Shown piece by piece: positions 1 to 7,678 of a DNA stretch of 64,000 bases. The DNA is from Natronococcus sp. AD-5 (GTDB lineage Archaea > Halobacteriota > Halobacteria > Halobacteriales > Natrialbaceae). The stretch covers positions 3,038,001 to 3,102,000 of the forward strand of contig NZ_CP132294.1 of assembly GCF_030734285.1 (NCBI RefSeq), read 5' to 3'. The notes below the pieces were generated by a model, which saw only the letters and a list, made by a program, of their open reading frames with translations, was not told where the DNA came from and ran no database searches. Position numbers and translations under genes: made by a program. Positions within the stretch are counted from its first letter, which is position 1. Every line of letters starts with the position of its first letter.

Positions 1-120
1 GAATAACGCGCACCGCTGTCCGTTCTTCGAACGCGGTCGAATCGACTCGGAGCAGCTTTTGCGCCGTTATTTCCATTTATACGTCCTGTATCGCCCGTTC
101 CCATGCTATTTGGCGGCGAG

Positions 121-130
121 ATCATATACT
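121..130 (+). promoter_or_regulatory. TATA-like box for the 152 gene
   Basis: The sequence catatact is centred about 26 bases before the ATG at 152. This is the spacing expected for a leaderless haloarchaeal transcript and supports that start over the longer in-frame extension. Confidence 0.4.
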
Positions 131-151
131 CGCGGGCGCCTACTTATATCA

Positions 152-865
152 ATGGAAGAACAGATTTCTGGATTCAAAGTAGTCGGCGACTGGGGCGAGG
201 TCGTCGAGCACGGCGAACGCATTACCGAAGCCCTCCGAGAGACCGGTGTACAGAGCGACGCCGAGTACCGCAACCGGTTCGCCGACGCGCTCGACGAGTG
301 GGACGAATGGCGGCCGAAGGCCCACGAGAGCTTCGAGCGGGACGTCAAGGAGAAGACCGCCGAGCAGGCGAGCGTGGACGAAGGCGGGGGCGAACGGGTC
401 GGAGCGGAGCCGGACGAGGATCTGCACGTTACTGGCGAGAAGCTCTCGGAGTCGTACACCGCACTCGAGGACCGCGACGTCGAAGAGGCGGTCGAGAACG
501 GAACGGAGGCCATAGACCACGCGGCTCGAGCGGTCGACTCCGTCAGCCGAAAGGCCGTACGAACCGTCGAGAAGAGCGTCTATCGGCACGTGATGACGCA
601 GATCGCACCGTGTTACTTCGACAACGAACTCGTCAGCGCGAACGTTCAGCGACCGATCGCCGACGACGGCGACCGGTTCAGTTTCGAGGTGAATATCAAC
701 GACGATCACCTCAAGGCGGACGTTTCGACCCTCCTCTCCCGATACGAGGACGAGATCGATCGCTGGCACGTCGACACCGAGAAGAATACTGCTCCCGTCG
801 AAACGATCGAGGGCGTCGAGGTGCCGCCGGAATTCGACGACGAGACGCGCCCGACGAAAACGTGA
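152..865 (+). CDS. Conserved haloarchaeal protein of unknown function (possibly DUF5828)
   Basis: This is a 237-residue, strongly acidic, soluble protein with no signal peptide or membrane segment. The first half is predicted to be helical and rich in Glu/Asp, with a low-complexity linker at about residues 70-95. The second half, after a YRHVMTQIAPCYF stretch, looks like a compact alpha/beta domain. I recognise it only as a family found in haloarchaea. The DUF5828 label is from memory and not certain. The ATG at 152 was chosen because the 31 residues upstream are Arg/Tyr-rich and non-acidic and a TATA-like box sits just ahead. No function can be assigned. Confidence 0.8.
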   Translation: MEEQISGFKVVGDWGEVVEHGERITEALRETGVQSDAEYRNRFADALDEWDEWRPKAHESFERDVKEKTAEQASVDEGGGERVGAEPDEDLHVTGEKLSESYTALEDRDVEEAVENGTEAIDHAARAVDSVSRKAVRTVEKSVYRHVMTQIAPCYFDNELVSANVQRPIADDGDRFSFEVNINDDHLKADVSTLLSRYEDEIDRWHVDTEKNTAPVETIEGVEVPPEFDDETRPTKT

Positions 866-965
866 ACCGTCGCCGTACCGCCGTCTCCCGGCGAACTGAC
901 TCGAACTCTCGTCTCGTTTTGCACTCCCGACGAGCGGCGCGTTCCGCTGATCGGCTCCGACGTTC

Positions 966-979
966 GCAGTATATTTACC
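966..979 (+). promoter_or_regulatory. TATA box of the geranylgeranyl-reductase-like gene
   Basis: The sequence agtatattta ends 23 bases before the ATG at 1002, placing the transcription start at or next to the start codon (leaderless). Confidence 0.55.
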
Positions 980-1001
980 GACCCGCGAAAACCTGTTCGA
1001 C

Positions 1002-2093
1002 ATGTACGACTTCGTCGTCGTCGGCGTCGGTCCCGCCGGCGCGCGGTTCTCCCGTCGGACCGCCGAGAACGGCTACGACGTGCTCGCACTCGAGCAGGGG
1101 ACGATCGGTACGCCGCTGGCCTGCTCGGGGCACGTGAGTACGGACATCTGGACCGTTACCGGCGACGGCGCCCGCGACGACCTCTTTCAGAACGAGATCT
1201 ACGGCGCGCGATTTCACGTCGGCGGGCCGCGCAGCGACGCCTACCCCTTCTACAAGCGGGAGGTCGCCTCGAACGTTATCGACCGCGTCGGGCTGGACCG
1301 CCACCTCGCCGACCTCGCCCGCGAGGCCGGCGCCGACGTTCGCGAGCGACACACCGTCACCGGCGTCACCGAACGCCGCGACCGAGTCGAAATCGTCGCC
1401 AGCGGTCCGGACGGCCCCGTCACCTACGAGGCGAAGATGGTCGCCGGTTGCGACGGCCCGCGCTCGCGGGTCCGCGACGAACTCGGGTTGCCGGACCCGG
1501 ACGAGTTCCTGCACGGCGTCCTCGCCTTCTCCGAGGAGGAGGATCACCAGAACTTCGTCGACGTCCACCTCACCGCGCCGACGTTCTTCGCGTGGCGTAT
1601 CCCCCGCGGCGACGCCGGCGTCGAGTACGGCCTCGCCGCCCCGCCGGGCGTCGCGGTGAGCAAGCACTTCGAGGAGTTGATCGACGGCTACGAGGTCGAC
1701 GTCTCCCTCCGCTGTTCGGGCGCGATCCCGATCGGACCGGCGGATCGCGTGACGAGCCGTCGCGGCTTCCTCATCGGCGACGCCGCCGCCCAGACCAAGC
1801 CCTTCACCGGCGGCGGCATCCTCTACGGGACGACCAGCGCCGACCACGCCGCGCGGGAGATCGATCCAGACCGACCGACCAGCCTCGCGGCGTACGAACG
1901 GGCCTGGCGCGACGACCTCGAGCGCGAACAGCGACTCGGCCGCTACCTTCGGCGGGCGTACTCCCTCCCCGAACCCGTTCAGCACGCCGGCCTCGGCGCG
2001 CTCTCCGGCGAGATCGGCGTCCACATGGACCGGCCGACCTCGCTGGTCTCGCCCGCACACCTCAGGGCGATGCTCTCGCGGTTTCGCCCGTGA
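1002..2093 (+). CDS. Geranylgeranyl reductase family FAD-dependent oxidoreductase
   Basis: This is a 363-residue flavoprotein. The N-terminal Rossmann motif GVGPAGARFS (residues 8-17) binds the FAD ADP moiety. A central segment containing AGCDGPRSRVR resembles the DG motif, and GFLIGDAAAQTKPFTGGGI is the second FAD motif typical of the geranylgeranyl reductase/p-hydroxybenzoate hydroxylase group. Family members saturate the isoprenoid chains of archaeal lipids or quinones. The true digeranylgeranylglycerophospholipid reductase usually has a longer, Cys-containing substrate cap, so this may act on another isoprenoid or be a paralog. It appears monocistronic with its own promoter. Confidence 0.85.
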   Translation: MYDFVVVGVGPAGARFSRRTAENGYDVLALEQGTIGTPLACSGHVSTDIWTVTGDGARDDLFQNEIYGARFHVGGPRSDAYPFYKREVASNVIDRVGLDRHLADLAREAGADVRERHTVTGVTERRDRVEIVASGPDGPVTYEAKMVAGCDGPRSRVRDELGLPDPDEFLHGVLAFSEEEDHQNFVDVHLTAPTFFAWRIPRGDAGVEYGLAAPPGVAVSKHFEELIDGYEVDVSLRCSGAIPIGPADRVTSRRGFLIGDAAAQTKPFTGGGILYGTTSADHAAREIDPDRPTSLAAYERAWRDDLEREQRLGRYLRRAYSLPEPVQHAGLGALSGEIGVHMDRPTSLVSPAHLRAMLSRFRP

Positions 2094-2180
2094 GTTCGAC
2101 CCCTCGATCCTCGAGCCACCGGAGGTGCCGGTTCTCGAGTGCGTCCCGGGACGAGACATATCTTAACCATTAATCACGCA

Positions 2181-2190
2181 TAGTTATATC
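2181..2190 (+). promoter_or_regulatory. TATA box of the BBE-like oxidoreductase gene
   Basis: tagttatatc lies 32-41 bases before the ATG at 2222. This would give a short leader that contains cgaggaacc as a weak ribosome binding site. Confidence 0.45.
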
Positions 2191-2221
2191 GCGAATCCCG
2201 ACCTACGTTTACCGAGGAACC

Positions 2222-3619
2222 ATGGCAGTAACTACCACTCCCACGGACGACGACGCGGTACGTGAACTCGAGGAACGGCTCCGTGGCGAGTTGCTTCGAC
2301 CCGACGACCCGGGATACGACGGGGCGCGATCGGTCTGGAACGGGATGATCGACCGGTCGCCGGCGCTCGTCGTTCGCTCGCGGGGCGTCTCGGACGCGAT
2401 CACCGCGGTGACCTTCGCCCGCGAACACGACCTGTTGCTCGCAGTGCAGGGTGGCGGGCACAACATCGCCGGAAACGGGGTCTGCGACGGTGGGCTCCTG
2501 CTCGACCTCTCGCCGATGCGATCGGTTCGAGTCGATCCGGAGCGGAAAATCGCCCGCGTCGAGTCGGGCGCGACGCTGGCCGACCTCGACCACGAAACCC
2601 AGTCGTTCGGACTCGCGACGCCGCTCGGCATCAACTCGACGACCGGCGTCGCGGGACTCACGCTCGGCGGCGGGTTCGGCTGGCTCACTCGCAAATACGG
2701 CATGACCGTGGACAACCTGCGTTCGGTCGACATCGTCACCGCCGACGGGGAACTTCGTCGCGCGAGTACCGACGAGAACGCGGATCTATTCTGGGGGATC
2801 CGCGGCGGTAGCGGTAACTTCGGCGTCGTCACGTCCTTCGAGTTCGACCTCCACGAGGTCGGTCCCGACGTGCTCGCGGGACCGATCGTGTATCCGGGCG
2901 AGGACGCGCCCGAGGTGCTCCGACACGTCCGCGACTTCAACGAGAACGCGCCGGACGAGTCGTCCGTCTGGGTCGTCCTCCGCAAGGCCCCGCCGCTCCC
3001 GTTCCTGCCCGAGAGCGTCCACGGCGTCGGCGTCGCCATCGTCGTCGCGTTCTACGCCGGCGAGATGGACGAGGGCGAGGAGGTTCTGGCCCCGATCCGG
3101 GAGTTCGGCGATCCCATCGCCGACGGCGTGGGCCCGCACCCGTACGCGGAGTTCCAGCAGGCGTTCGATCCCCTGCTCACCGAAGGCGCCCGGAACTACT
3201 GGAAGTCGCACAACTTCCGGGAGCTCCCGGACGAAGCCATCGACACCGCCGTCGAGTACGCGAAAACGCTCCCGTCACCGCTGTCGGAGATTTTCTTCGG
3301 ACAGGTCGGCGGCGCGATGGCGCGCGTGCCGGCGGACGCGACGGCGTACCCCCACCGCGACCCCGAATACGTGATGAACGTCCACACCCGGTGGGAAGAC
3401 CCCGAACTGGACGACCGGTGCATCTCCTGGGCCCGGGAGTTCTACGACGAGATGGGGCAGTACGCGACCGGCGACGTCTACGTGAACTTCATCAGCGAGC
3501 TCGAGGGGGAGGAAAACCTCGCCTACGGCGAGAACTACGAGCGTCTCGTCGAACTCAAGAACAAGTACGATCCGGAGAACCTGTTCCGGATGAACCAGAA
3601 CGTCGAGCCGACGGCGTAG
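2222..3619 (+). CDS. FAD-binding oxidoreductase of the berberine bridge (BBE) type
   Basis: The protein has 465 residues with an N-terminal FAD_binding_4 (PCMH-type) domain and a C-terminal BBE domain. The motif QGGGHN at residues 76-81 supplies His80, the usual 8-alpha-linked FAD histidine. The second position that is Cys in bicovalent members falls in TTGVAGLTLGGG, which has no Cys. Only a single covalent link is therefore expected, as in 6-hydroxynicotine oxidase. The C-terminal NKYDPENLFRMNQN is the conserved BBE ending. Substrate is unknown; relatives oxidise sugars, alkaloids or secondary alcohols. A T-run just after the stop could terminate transcription. Confidence 0.88.
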   Translation: MAVTTTPTDDDAVRELEERLRGELLRPDDPGYDGARSVWNGMIDRSPALVVRSRGVSDAITAVTFAREHDLLLAVQGGGHNIAGNGVCDGGLLLDLSPMRSVRVDPERKIARVESGATLADLDHETQSFGLATPLGINSTTGVAGLTLGGGFGWLTRKYGMTVDNLRSVDIVTADGELRRASTDENADLFWGIRGGSGNFGVVTSFEFDLHEVGPDVLAGPIVYPGEDAPEVLRHVRDFNENAPDESSVWVVLRKAPPLPFLPESVHGVGVAIVVAFYAGEMDEGEEVLAPIREFGDPIADGVGPHPYAEFQQAFDPLLTEGARNYWKSHNFRELPDEAIDTAVEYAKTLPSPLSEIFFGQVGGAMARVPADATAYPHRDPEYVMNVHTRWEDPELDDRCISWAREFYDEMGQYATGDVYVNFISELEGEENLAYGENYERLVELKNKYDPENLFRMNQNVEPTA

Positions 3620-3627
3620 CTCGCACC

Positions 3628-3635
3628 GGTTTTTC
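3628..3635 (+). terminator. Oligo-T terminator after the BBE-like gene
   Basis: ggtttttc begins nine bases after the stop codon. Archaeal RNA polymerase terminates at short T-runs like this one. Confidence 0.35.
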
Positions 3636-3694
3636 CGTCCGGCGCGGCGACTTCCCCGACTGACGAACGCCGGTTGCGAGGGCGCAGTAGACCG

Positions 3695-4087
3695 TCAGTG
3701 ATCGGTGCCGACGATCCCGCACGCGATCGACTCCGGTTCGACCAGTTCTTCGCCCTCGATCGCGTCCGGCTCGAGCAAGAGGATCGTGTCGTCGGGCATC
3801 GATCCCTCGATACGGACCGGGCGGCCGAGTTCGTCCTCGAGGTCGTCGACGTCCTCGAGGTCGTGGTCGCGCTCGAGGAGGAGATCGACGTTCGCCCGCG
3901 AGAGAACGAACTCGAGCTCGCCGGACTCCGCGTCGGTCTGTGCTGCCTCGAGTAACTCCGACAGCGAATCGATGCTGAGTTCTTGAAACGAACGAATCGT
4001 CACGCGGTCGGTGTCCGAGCCGGCGGCGTCTTTCGATTGCGTGCGAACGCGCGAAGCCAACTCCTCGAAGTCGGTACTCGTGTCCAT
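3695..4087 (-). CDS. Conserved haloarchaeal acidic protein of unknown function
   Basis: This is a soluble acidic protein of 130 residues from the chosen start (MDTSTDFEEL). An ORF beginning at 4141 would add 18 residues (MPELAGNSMKDAADGG...). I chose 4087 because a GGTG element lies upstream and the coding-like character begins there, but this is not certain. The C-terminal half (LGRPVRIEGSMPDDTILLLEP) suggests a small beta-rich domain. There is no signal peptide, membrane helix or recognisable catalytic motif. It faces the BBE-like gene convergently and lies 79 bases downstream of the YgfZ-like gene on the same strand. Function unknown. Confidence 0.65.
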   Translation of the reverse strand: MDTSTDFEELASRVRTQSKDAAGSDTDRVTIRSFQELSIDSLSELLEAAQTDAESGELEFVLSRANVDLLLERDHDLEDVDDLEDELGRPVRIEGSMPDDTILLLEPDAIEGEELVEPESIACGIVGTDH

Positions 4088-4165
4088 AGTGGAGCCACCA
4101 TCGGCGGCGTCCTTCATGCTGTTCCCAGCCAGTTCCGGCAACGGTAGCCGCCGACGGTCGCGTCG

Positions 4166-5257
4166 CTACTGGTACGTCGGCAGCCGATCGGATCGGTCCG
4201 ATCCCTCAACGAACGGCAGTTCGGTACGCGTCGCCGGCACCTCCGCGCCGTCGACCCGCACCGTCACCTCGTCGGCCTCGAGGCCGTAGTCGACGACCGC
4301 GAGCGCGATCACGTTCTCGAGCAGCGGGCTGGCGTCGGCGCGGGTCACCTCGCCGACGGACGAGTCGCCGTCGAAGACCGCGGCGCCCGACTCGGGGACG
4401 GATTCCCCCTCGGACGCGAGCCCGACGAGCCGCCGGCTGGGTTGGCCGCGGTTCTCGACGCGGGAGACGACCTCCTGGCCGACGTAACACCCCTTCTCGA
4501 AGTCGAGCGCGTTACGCAGGCCGAGCACGTTCGGGATCCGCCCCTCGAGTTCGGTCTCGAACAGCGGCGAGCCGGCCTCGAGACAGAGCGTGTCCCAGGT
4601 CCGGTAGCCGAAGGGAGCGGCGTTCAGCCCCTGGTTTAAGAGCACGTCGTAGACGTCTTCGGCGGCGTCGACGGCGCAGACCACCTCGTAGCTCTCCTCG
4701 CCGGTGAGCGCGTCGGTCCGGATGACGGTGACGCCCGCGTCGCCCATCGTGCCGCGGACGAACGAGTAACGCTCGTCGGGGGAGGCGGCGCCGTTGAGGA
4801 CGCTCGCGACCTTCTCCGTCGCCTTCGGGCCGTGAACGCCGAAGATGGCGTAGTCGTCGGTCGCAACCCGGATCTCGACGTCCTGAATGAACACCTTCTC
4901 GGACCACTCCTCGGCGAGCGAGTCGGCGCGCGCCGGCGGCGTAAAGAGCAGCAGTCGCTCGCCCGCGTTGTAGACGTAGAGTTCGACCTCGATTCCGCCC
5001 TGCGGGTCGAGCACCAGCGCGTAACAGCCCCGCCCGTCCTCGGCCGGGACGCGATTCGAGACGACGTTGTCGACGTACTCGAGGCGGTCCTCGCCCTCGA
5101 CGACGACCACCCCGTAGGCGGCCTCGAACAGACCGACGCCGTTGCGGACGGCGCGGTGGGCGCGCTCGGGTCGTCCGTAGTGTTCGGCGACCGTCCGGCC
5201 GGCACGCTCGCCGAACGTCGCTCCGAGATCCGCGTGGATGGCCTCGATGACGCTCAT
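4166..5257 (-). CDS. YgfZ/CAF17-type folate-binding protein (GcvT-like aminomethyltransferase fold)
   Basis: The protein has 363 residues from ATG at 5257 (MSVIEAIHADLG). It contains the signature KGCYVGQE (within FEKGCYVGQEVVSRVENRGQ), which marks the COG0354/YgfZ group. Those proteins bind tetrahydrofolate and help assemble or repair iron-sulfur enzymes. Automatic annotation would call it glycine cleavage T protein because of the shared GCV_T fold. The KGCY.GQE motif argues for the Fe-S role. The ORF could extend nine residues upstream, but the ATG at 5257 begins the family-like sequence. It probably forms a unit with the small gene 39 bases upstream. Confidence 0.85.
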   Translation of the reverse strand: MSVIEAIHADLGATFGERAGRTVAEHYGRPERAHRAVRNGVGLFEAAYGVVVVEGEDRLEYVDNVVSNRVPAEDGRGCYALVLDPQGGIEVELYVYNAGERLLLFTPPARADSLAEEWSEKVFIQDVEIRVATDDYAIFGVHGPKATEKVASVLNGAASPDERYSFVRGTMGDAGVTVIRTDALTGEESYEVVCAVDAAEDVYDVLLNQGLNAAPFGYRTWDTLCLEAGSPLFETELEGRIPNVLGLRNALDFEKGCYVGQEVVSRVENRGQPSRRLVGLASEGESVPESGAAVFDGDSSVGEVTRADASPLLENVIALAVVDYGLEADEVTVRVDGAEVPATRTELPFVEGSDRSDRLPTYQ

Positions 5258-5296
5258 GGCTACGCTCAGGAGCCAGACCCCCACAGGCGTTTCGAT

Positions 5297-5596
5297 TCAA
5301 AAGGGCATCCGCTCGCGAATCCAGTCGCCGATCGACTGCTCGCCCTCGTCGCCGACCGGGGCGTCGGGGACGACGCGCTCGTCGGGTTTGATAACCGCCC
5401 GGTCGCCGCCGCTCTCGACGACGATCAGGTCGTCCTCCTTGAGCGTCGAGAGCGCCTGCTCGAGGTCGTCGATATCGACCTCGACCGCGGCCCGGAGTTC
5501 GAAGACGGTCATCCCGTCGTCGGCCCGGTCGACGAGCGCGTCGAGTACCGCCACCTCCGTCTCCGCGCGGTCCCGGTACTCCCGCTTTGCTTTCAT
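5297..5596 (-). CDS. Small winged-helix-like haloarchaeal protein (DUF6432-like)
   Basis: This is a 99-residue acidic protein. Residues 10-70 (EVAVLDALVDRADDGMTVFELRAAV followed by DIDDLEQALSTLKEDDLIVVE) fit a winged helix: a helix, a helix-turn-helix and a beta wing. The C-terminus is a short amphipathic tail. I associate it with the haloarchaeal DUF6432 family, from memory. It reads into the YgfZ-like gene with a 39-base gap, so co-transcription is likely. It could be a transcription factor or a protein-interaction domain; no ligand is visible. Confidence 0.75.
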   Translation of the reverse strand: MKAKREYRDRAETEVAVLDALVDRADDGMTVFELRAAVEVDIDDLEQALSTLKEDDLIVVESGGDRAVIKPDERVVPDAPVGDEGEQSIGDWIRERMPF

Positions 5597-5735
5597 CTGC
5601 CTTCCTATTCGTCAACCCAGGATTTGACGTTTGTCGTTTGTCTATCGCCGGCCCGTTCGCGGGTGTACGCGAGGGCGTCCCCGGAGACGGACCGTTCACC
5701 CGGAGAGACGTCACGGCGCGGACACAACCAGGCAG

Positions 5736-5750
5736 TACGTTTTTTATGGC
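5736..5750 (+). promoter_or_regulatory. TATA box of the zinc-ribbon protein gene at 5772
   Basis: acgttttttatggc is centred about 29 bases before ATG 5772 and fits a leaderless transcript. Confidence 0.5.
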
Positions 5751-5771
5751 GTGACTTGATACGGTGAGACA

Positions 5772-6620
5772 ATGGTCCTGCGATGTTCGCTGCTCGGACA
5801 CGACTACGGTGACTCCGACGTCGAACGCGAGCGCGAAGAACGGGGCAGCGAGGTCGTCGTAACCGTCCGGGAGTACGAAGAGTGTACCCGCTGCGGCGAG
5901 AAACACGTCGTCAGCGAGAACACCGAAGTGCGGAGTCTCTCGACCGCGACGGACGTCGACTCGCGCCCCGACGAATCCGAACCGACCCCGGTAGGCGAAC
6001 CAGCATCCGGTCCGGACGGGACGGACGCCACGTTCGTCGACGCCGAGGAGACCGAACCGAGCGCGGCCGCGGGAGGACCGTCGTCGGACGCCGACGACAT
6101 CGAAATCCCGACCGACGAGAACGGCGATCCGGTCACCGACGACGGGGAGATCCTCGAGGACGACGGGACGACCGCGAGCGACCGCGACCGCGGCCACGGC
6201 GAGTGGCCCGACTCCGACGACGTCGGCCCGCCGGTCGACGCCGAGCGCGAACCCGCCGACTGGCCGGACGACGAGCCCGAACCGATCGAGGACGACGCCG
6301 TATTACTCGACACCGGGACCGACGGCGAGGCGAGTGCGATCGAGACCGAATCCACACCGGAGACGGCGGCCGGCGGACCGCCCGCGGCTCAGGGCGGGGA
6401 CCCCGATACCGATCCCGGGAGCGGTATCGAACGCGCCGACGCGGCGCCGACGCCCGGAAGCGAAGGCGGGACGCCGGAAGACGGCGGGCCGTCGGAGCTG
6501 TACTGTCCGCGCTGTGAGTTCGTCGCGGGAAGCGACCGCAACTCGCTTCGCACCGGCGACATCTGTCCGGACTGCCGGAAGGGGTATCTCGGCGAACGGG
6601 CGCACCGTCAGGTTCGATAG
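5772..6620 (+). CDS. Haloarchaeal protein with N- and C-terminal zinc-binding motifs (DUF7093-like)
   Basis: This 282-residue protein has two conserved ends joined by a long acidic, disordered middle of about 160 residues rich in D, E, G and P. The N-terminal end (MVLRCSLLGHDYG, then CTRCGEKH at residues 38-45) resembles a zinc finger. The C-terminal end has CPRC and CPDC about 22 residues apart, a zinc ribbon. I believe it belongs to haloarchaeal DUF7093 (from memory). The pattern of two zinc modules joined by a flexible acidic tether suggests nucleic acid or protein bridging, but this is inference. Confidence 0.8.
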   Translation: MVLRCSLLGHDYGDSDVEREREERGSEVVVTVREYEECTRCGEKHVVSENTEVRSLSTATDVDSRPDESEPTPVGEPASGPDGTDATFVDAEETEPSAAAGGPSSDADDIEIPTDENGDPVTDDGEILEDDGTTASDRDRGHGEWPDSDDVGPPVDAEREPADWPDDEPEPIEDDAVLLDTGTDGEASAIETESTPETAAGGPPAAQGGDPDTDPGSGIERADAAPTPGSEGGTPEDGGPSELYCPRCEFVAGSDRNSLRTGDICPDCRKGYLGERAHRQVR

Positions 6621-6790
6621 CGCCCTCCGCAGTTCCGTCTCTCCTCGAGCGTGTCGTGACACCGTCGTGAGACGAGTGATCGAACGCACGCCGATCCTTC
6701 TCGAGCGGTCGTCTCGTACGCGCGGCGTGCGGTTCTACCGACACGACAGCTATGAAAAGAGGTAAACACTCCCCCGTGTATCTCCAATTC

Positions 6791-7174
6791 ATGAAGGAGT
6801 ACAAGATGCGCCGCGGTGAGTATCTCGAGGAGCGAATCCCCGACATGGAGGCCACCGTCGAGGACTACTTCGGCCCCATCACGGGAACGCAGGAGTACAA
6901 GGGAAGCGACCTGTTCGTCATCGACGAACCCAGCAATCCCGTCTTCGAGAAAATCGTCGTCGGTACCATCGAGTACTCCGGCAAGAAGAACAAACTCGGC
7001 GTCGAGTTCCACGAACGCGACCCGACCGAACTCGGTCCCGACGAACTCGAGGCCGCCGGCGAGGCCGTCGACGCGAAGAACGACTTCCTGCTCGAGGCGA
7101 CCGGCCGCGACGCCAAGTCCCGCCGCGACTCGATGAAGCGACAGGTCGAGGACGACCCGGATCACGACTTCTAA
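6791..7174 (+). CDS. DUF5611 family haloarchaeal protein
   Basis: This is a 127-residue acidic protein starting MKEYKMRRGEYLEERIPDM, the usual start of this haloarchaeal family. An in-frame ATG at 6752 would add 13 residues (MKRGKHSPVYLQF), which is less family-like. The central part (DLFVIDEPSNPVFEKIVVGTI) looks like a beta-rich fold, and the C-terminus is Lys/Arg/Asp-rich. No catalytic motif, membrane segment or signal is seen. Function unknown. Confidence 0.8.
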   Translation: MKEYKMRRGEYLEERIPDMEATVEDYFGPITGTQEYKGSDLFVIDEPSNPVFEKIVVGTIEYSGKKNKLGVEFHERDPTELGPDELEAAGEAVDAKNDFLLEATGRDAKSRRDSMKRQVEDDPDHDF

Positions 7175-7250
7175 CGACCTTTTGCGCTGCGGGTGCGCCT
7201 CCGGGCACCCTCGGCAAAACGTTAATGAAAAGCGCTCCTCCTTCCCCTCC

Positions 7251-7269
7251 AGCCGCGCATAGCGCGGCT
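7251..7269. repeat. Inverted repeat (8-bp arms)
   Basis: agccgcgc and gcgcggct are separated by ata. The hairpin lies about 80 bases after the DUF5611 stop and may contribute to 3' end formation. Confidence 0.5.
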
Positions 7270-7350
7270 TTCGGGTCAGTCGTCGGCCCGCTCGCTCACT
7301 TCGTTCGCTCGCGGTGAGTGTTGCGCAACGACCTGCCCTTCCCCGGGTCG

Positions 7351-7381
7351 GGCGGCTCACCGCGAATCGCGGTGAGCCGCC
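7351..7381. repeat. Perfect 31-base palindrome
   Basis: The 15-base arm ggcggctcaccgcga is followed by a single a and then its exact reverse complement. It lies in the 300-base gap between the genes at 6791 and 7475. It could be an operator, a very stable RNA hairpin or a terminator. A gcgagcgaacgaagtgagcgag-type haloarchaeal intergenic motif (in reverse, cgctcacttcgttcgctcg) sits just before it. Confidence 0.8.
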
Positions 7382-7474
7382 TTCCCGGCCGCGGTGGGGT
7401 ACGGTGCTGTCGGTTCTCGAGCGAGTCCGAGCGGCCGGCGGCGAGGTTCGAAACGGCTATTGGAGTCACGTCAA

Positions 7475-7675
7475 ATGACACGGGTAATGGATCTCGCAGC
7501 GTTTCTGCTCGCGACGGCGGTCGCACACGTCTGCTTCGCGGTCTTCGTGACTGCACACGCCTTCCTGACCGACCGCGACGCCGGAAACTGGCCCCACCTC
7601 ACGCTCGCGCTGGGGCTCGCGGGAATCGCCGGCTACTTCTTCTACGACGAGACGGGCGACGGCGGATCGATCTAG
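7475..7675 (+). CDS. Small two-helix membrane protein
   Basis: This is a 66-residue protein with two hydrophobic segments: LAAFLLATAVAHVCFAVFV (about residues 6-24) and LTLALGLAGIAGYFFY (about 41-56). A short charged loop (TDRDAGNWPH) joins them. ATG 7475 is used because the upstream in-frame sequence is Arg/Ser-rich and not haloarchaeal-coding-like. The gene is convergent with the symporter gene, whose stop is only three bases away. It resembles small haloarchaeal inner-membrane proteins of unknown function. Confidence 0.6.
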   Translation: MTRVMDLAAFLLATAVAHVCFAVFVTAHAFLTDRDAGNWPHLTLALGLAGIAGYFFYDETGDGGSI

Positions 7676-7678
7676 CGG

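Noticed and set aside
4166-5257. Glycine cleavage system T protein
   Set aside because: KGCYVGQE marks the YgfZ/CAF17 group, and no gcvH or gcvP gene is next to it.
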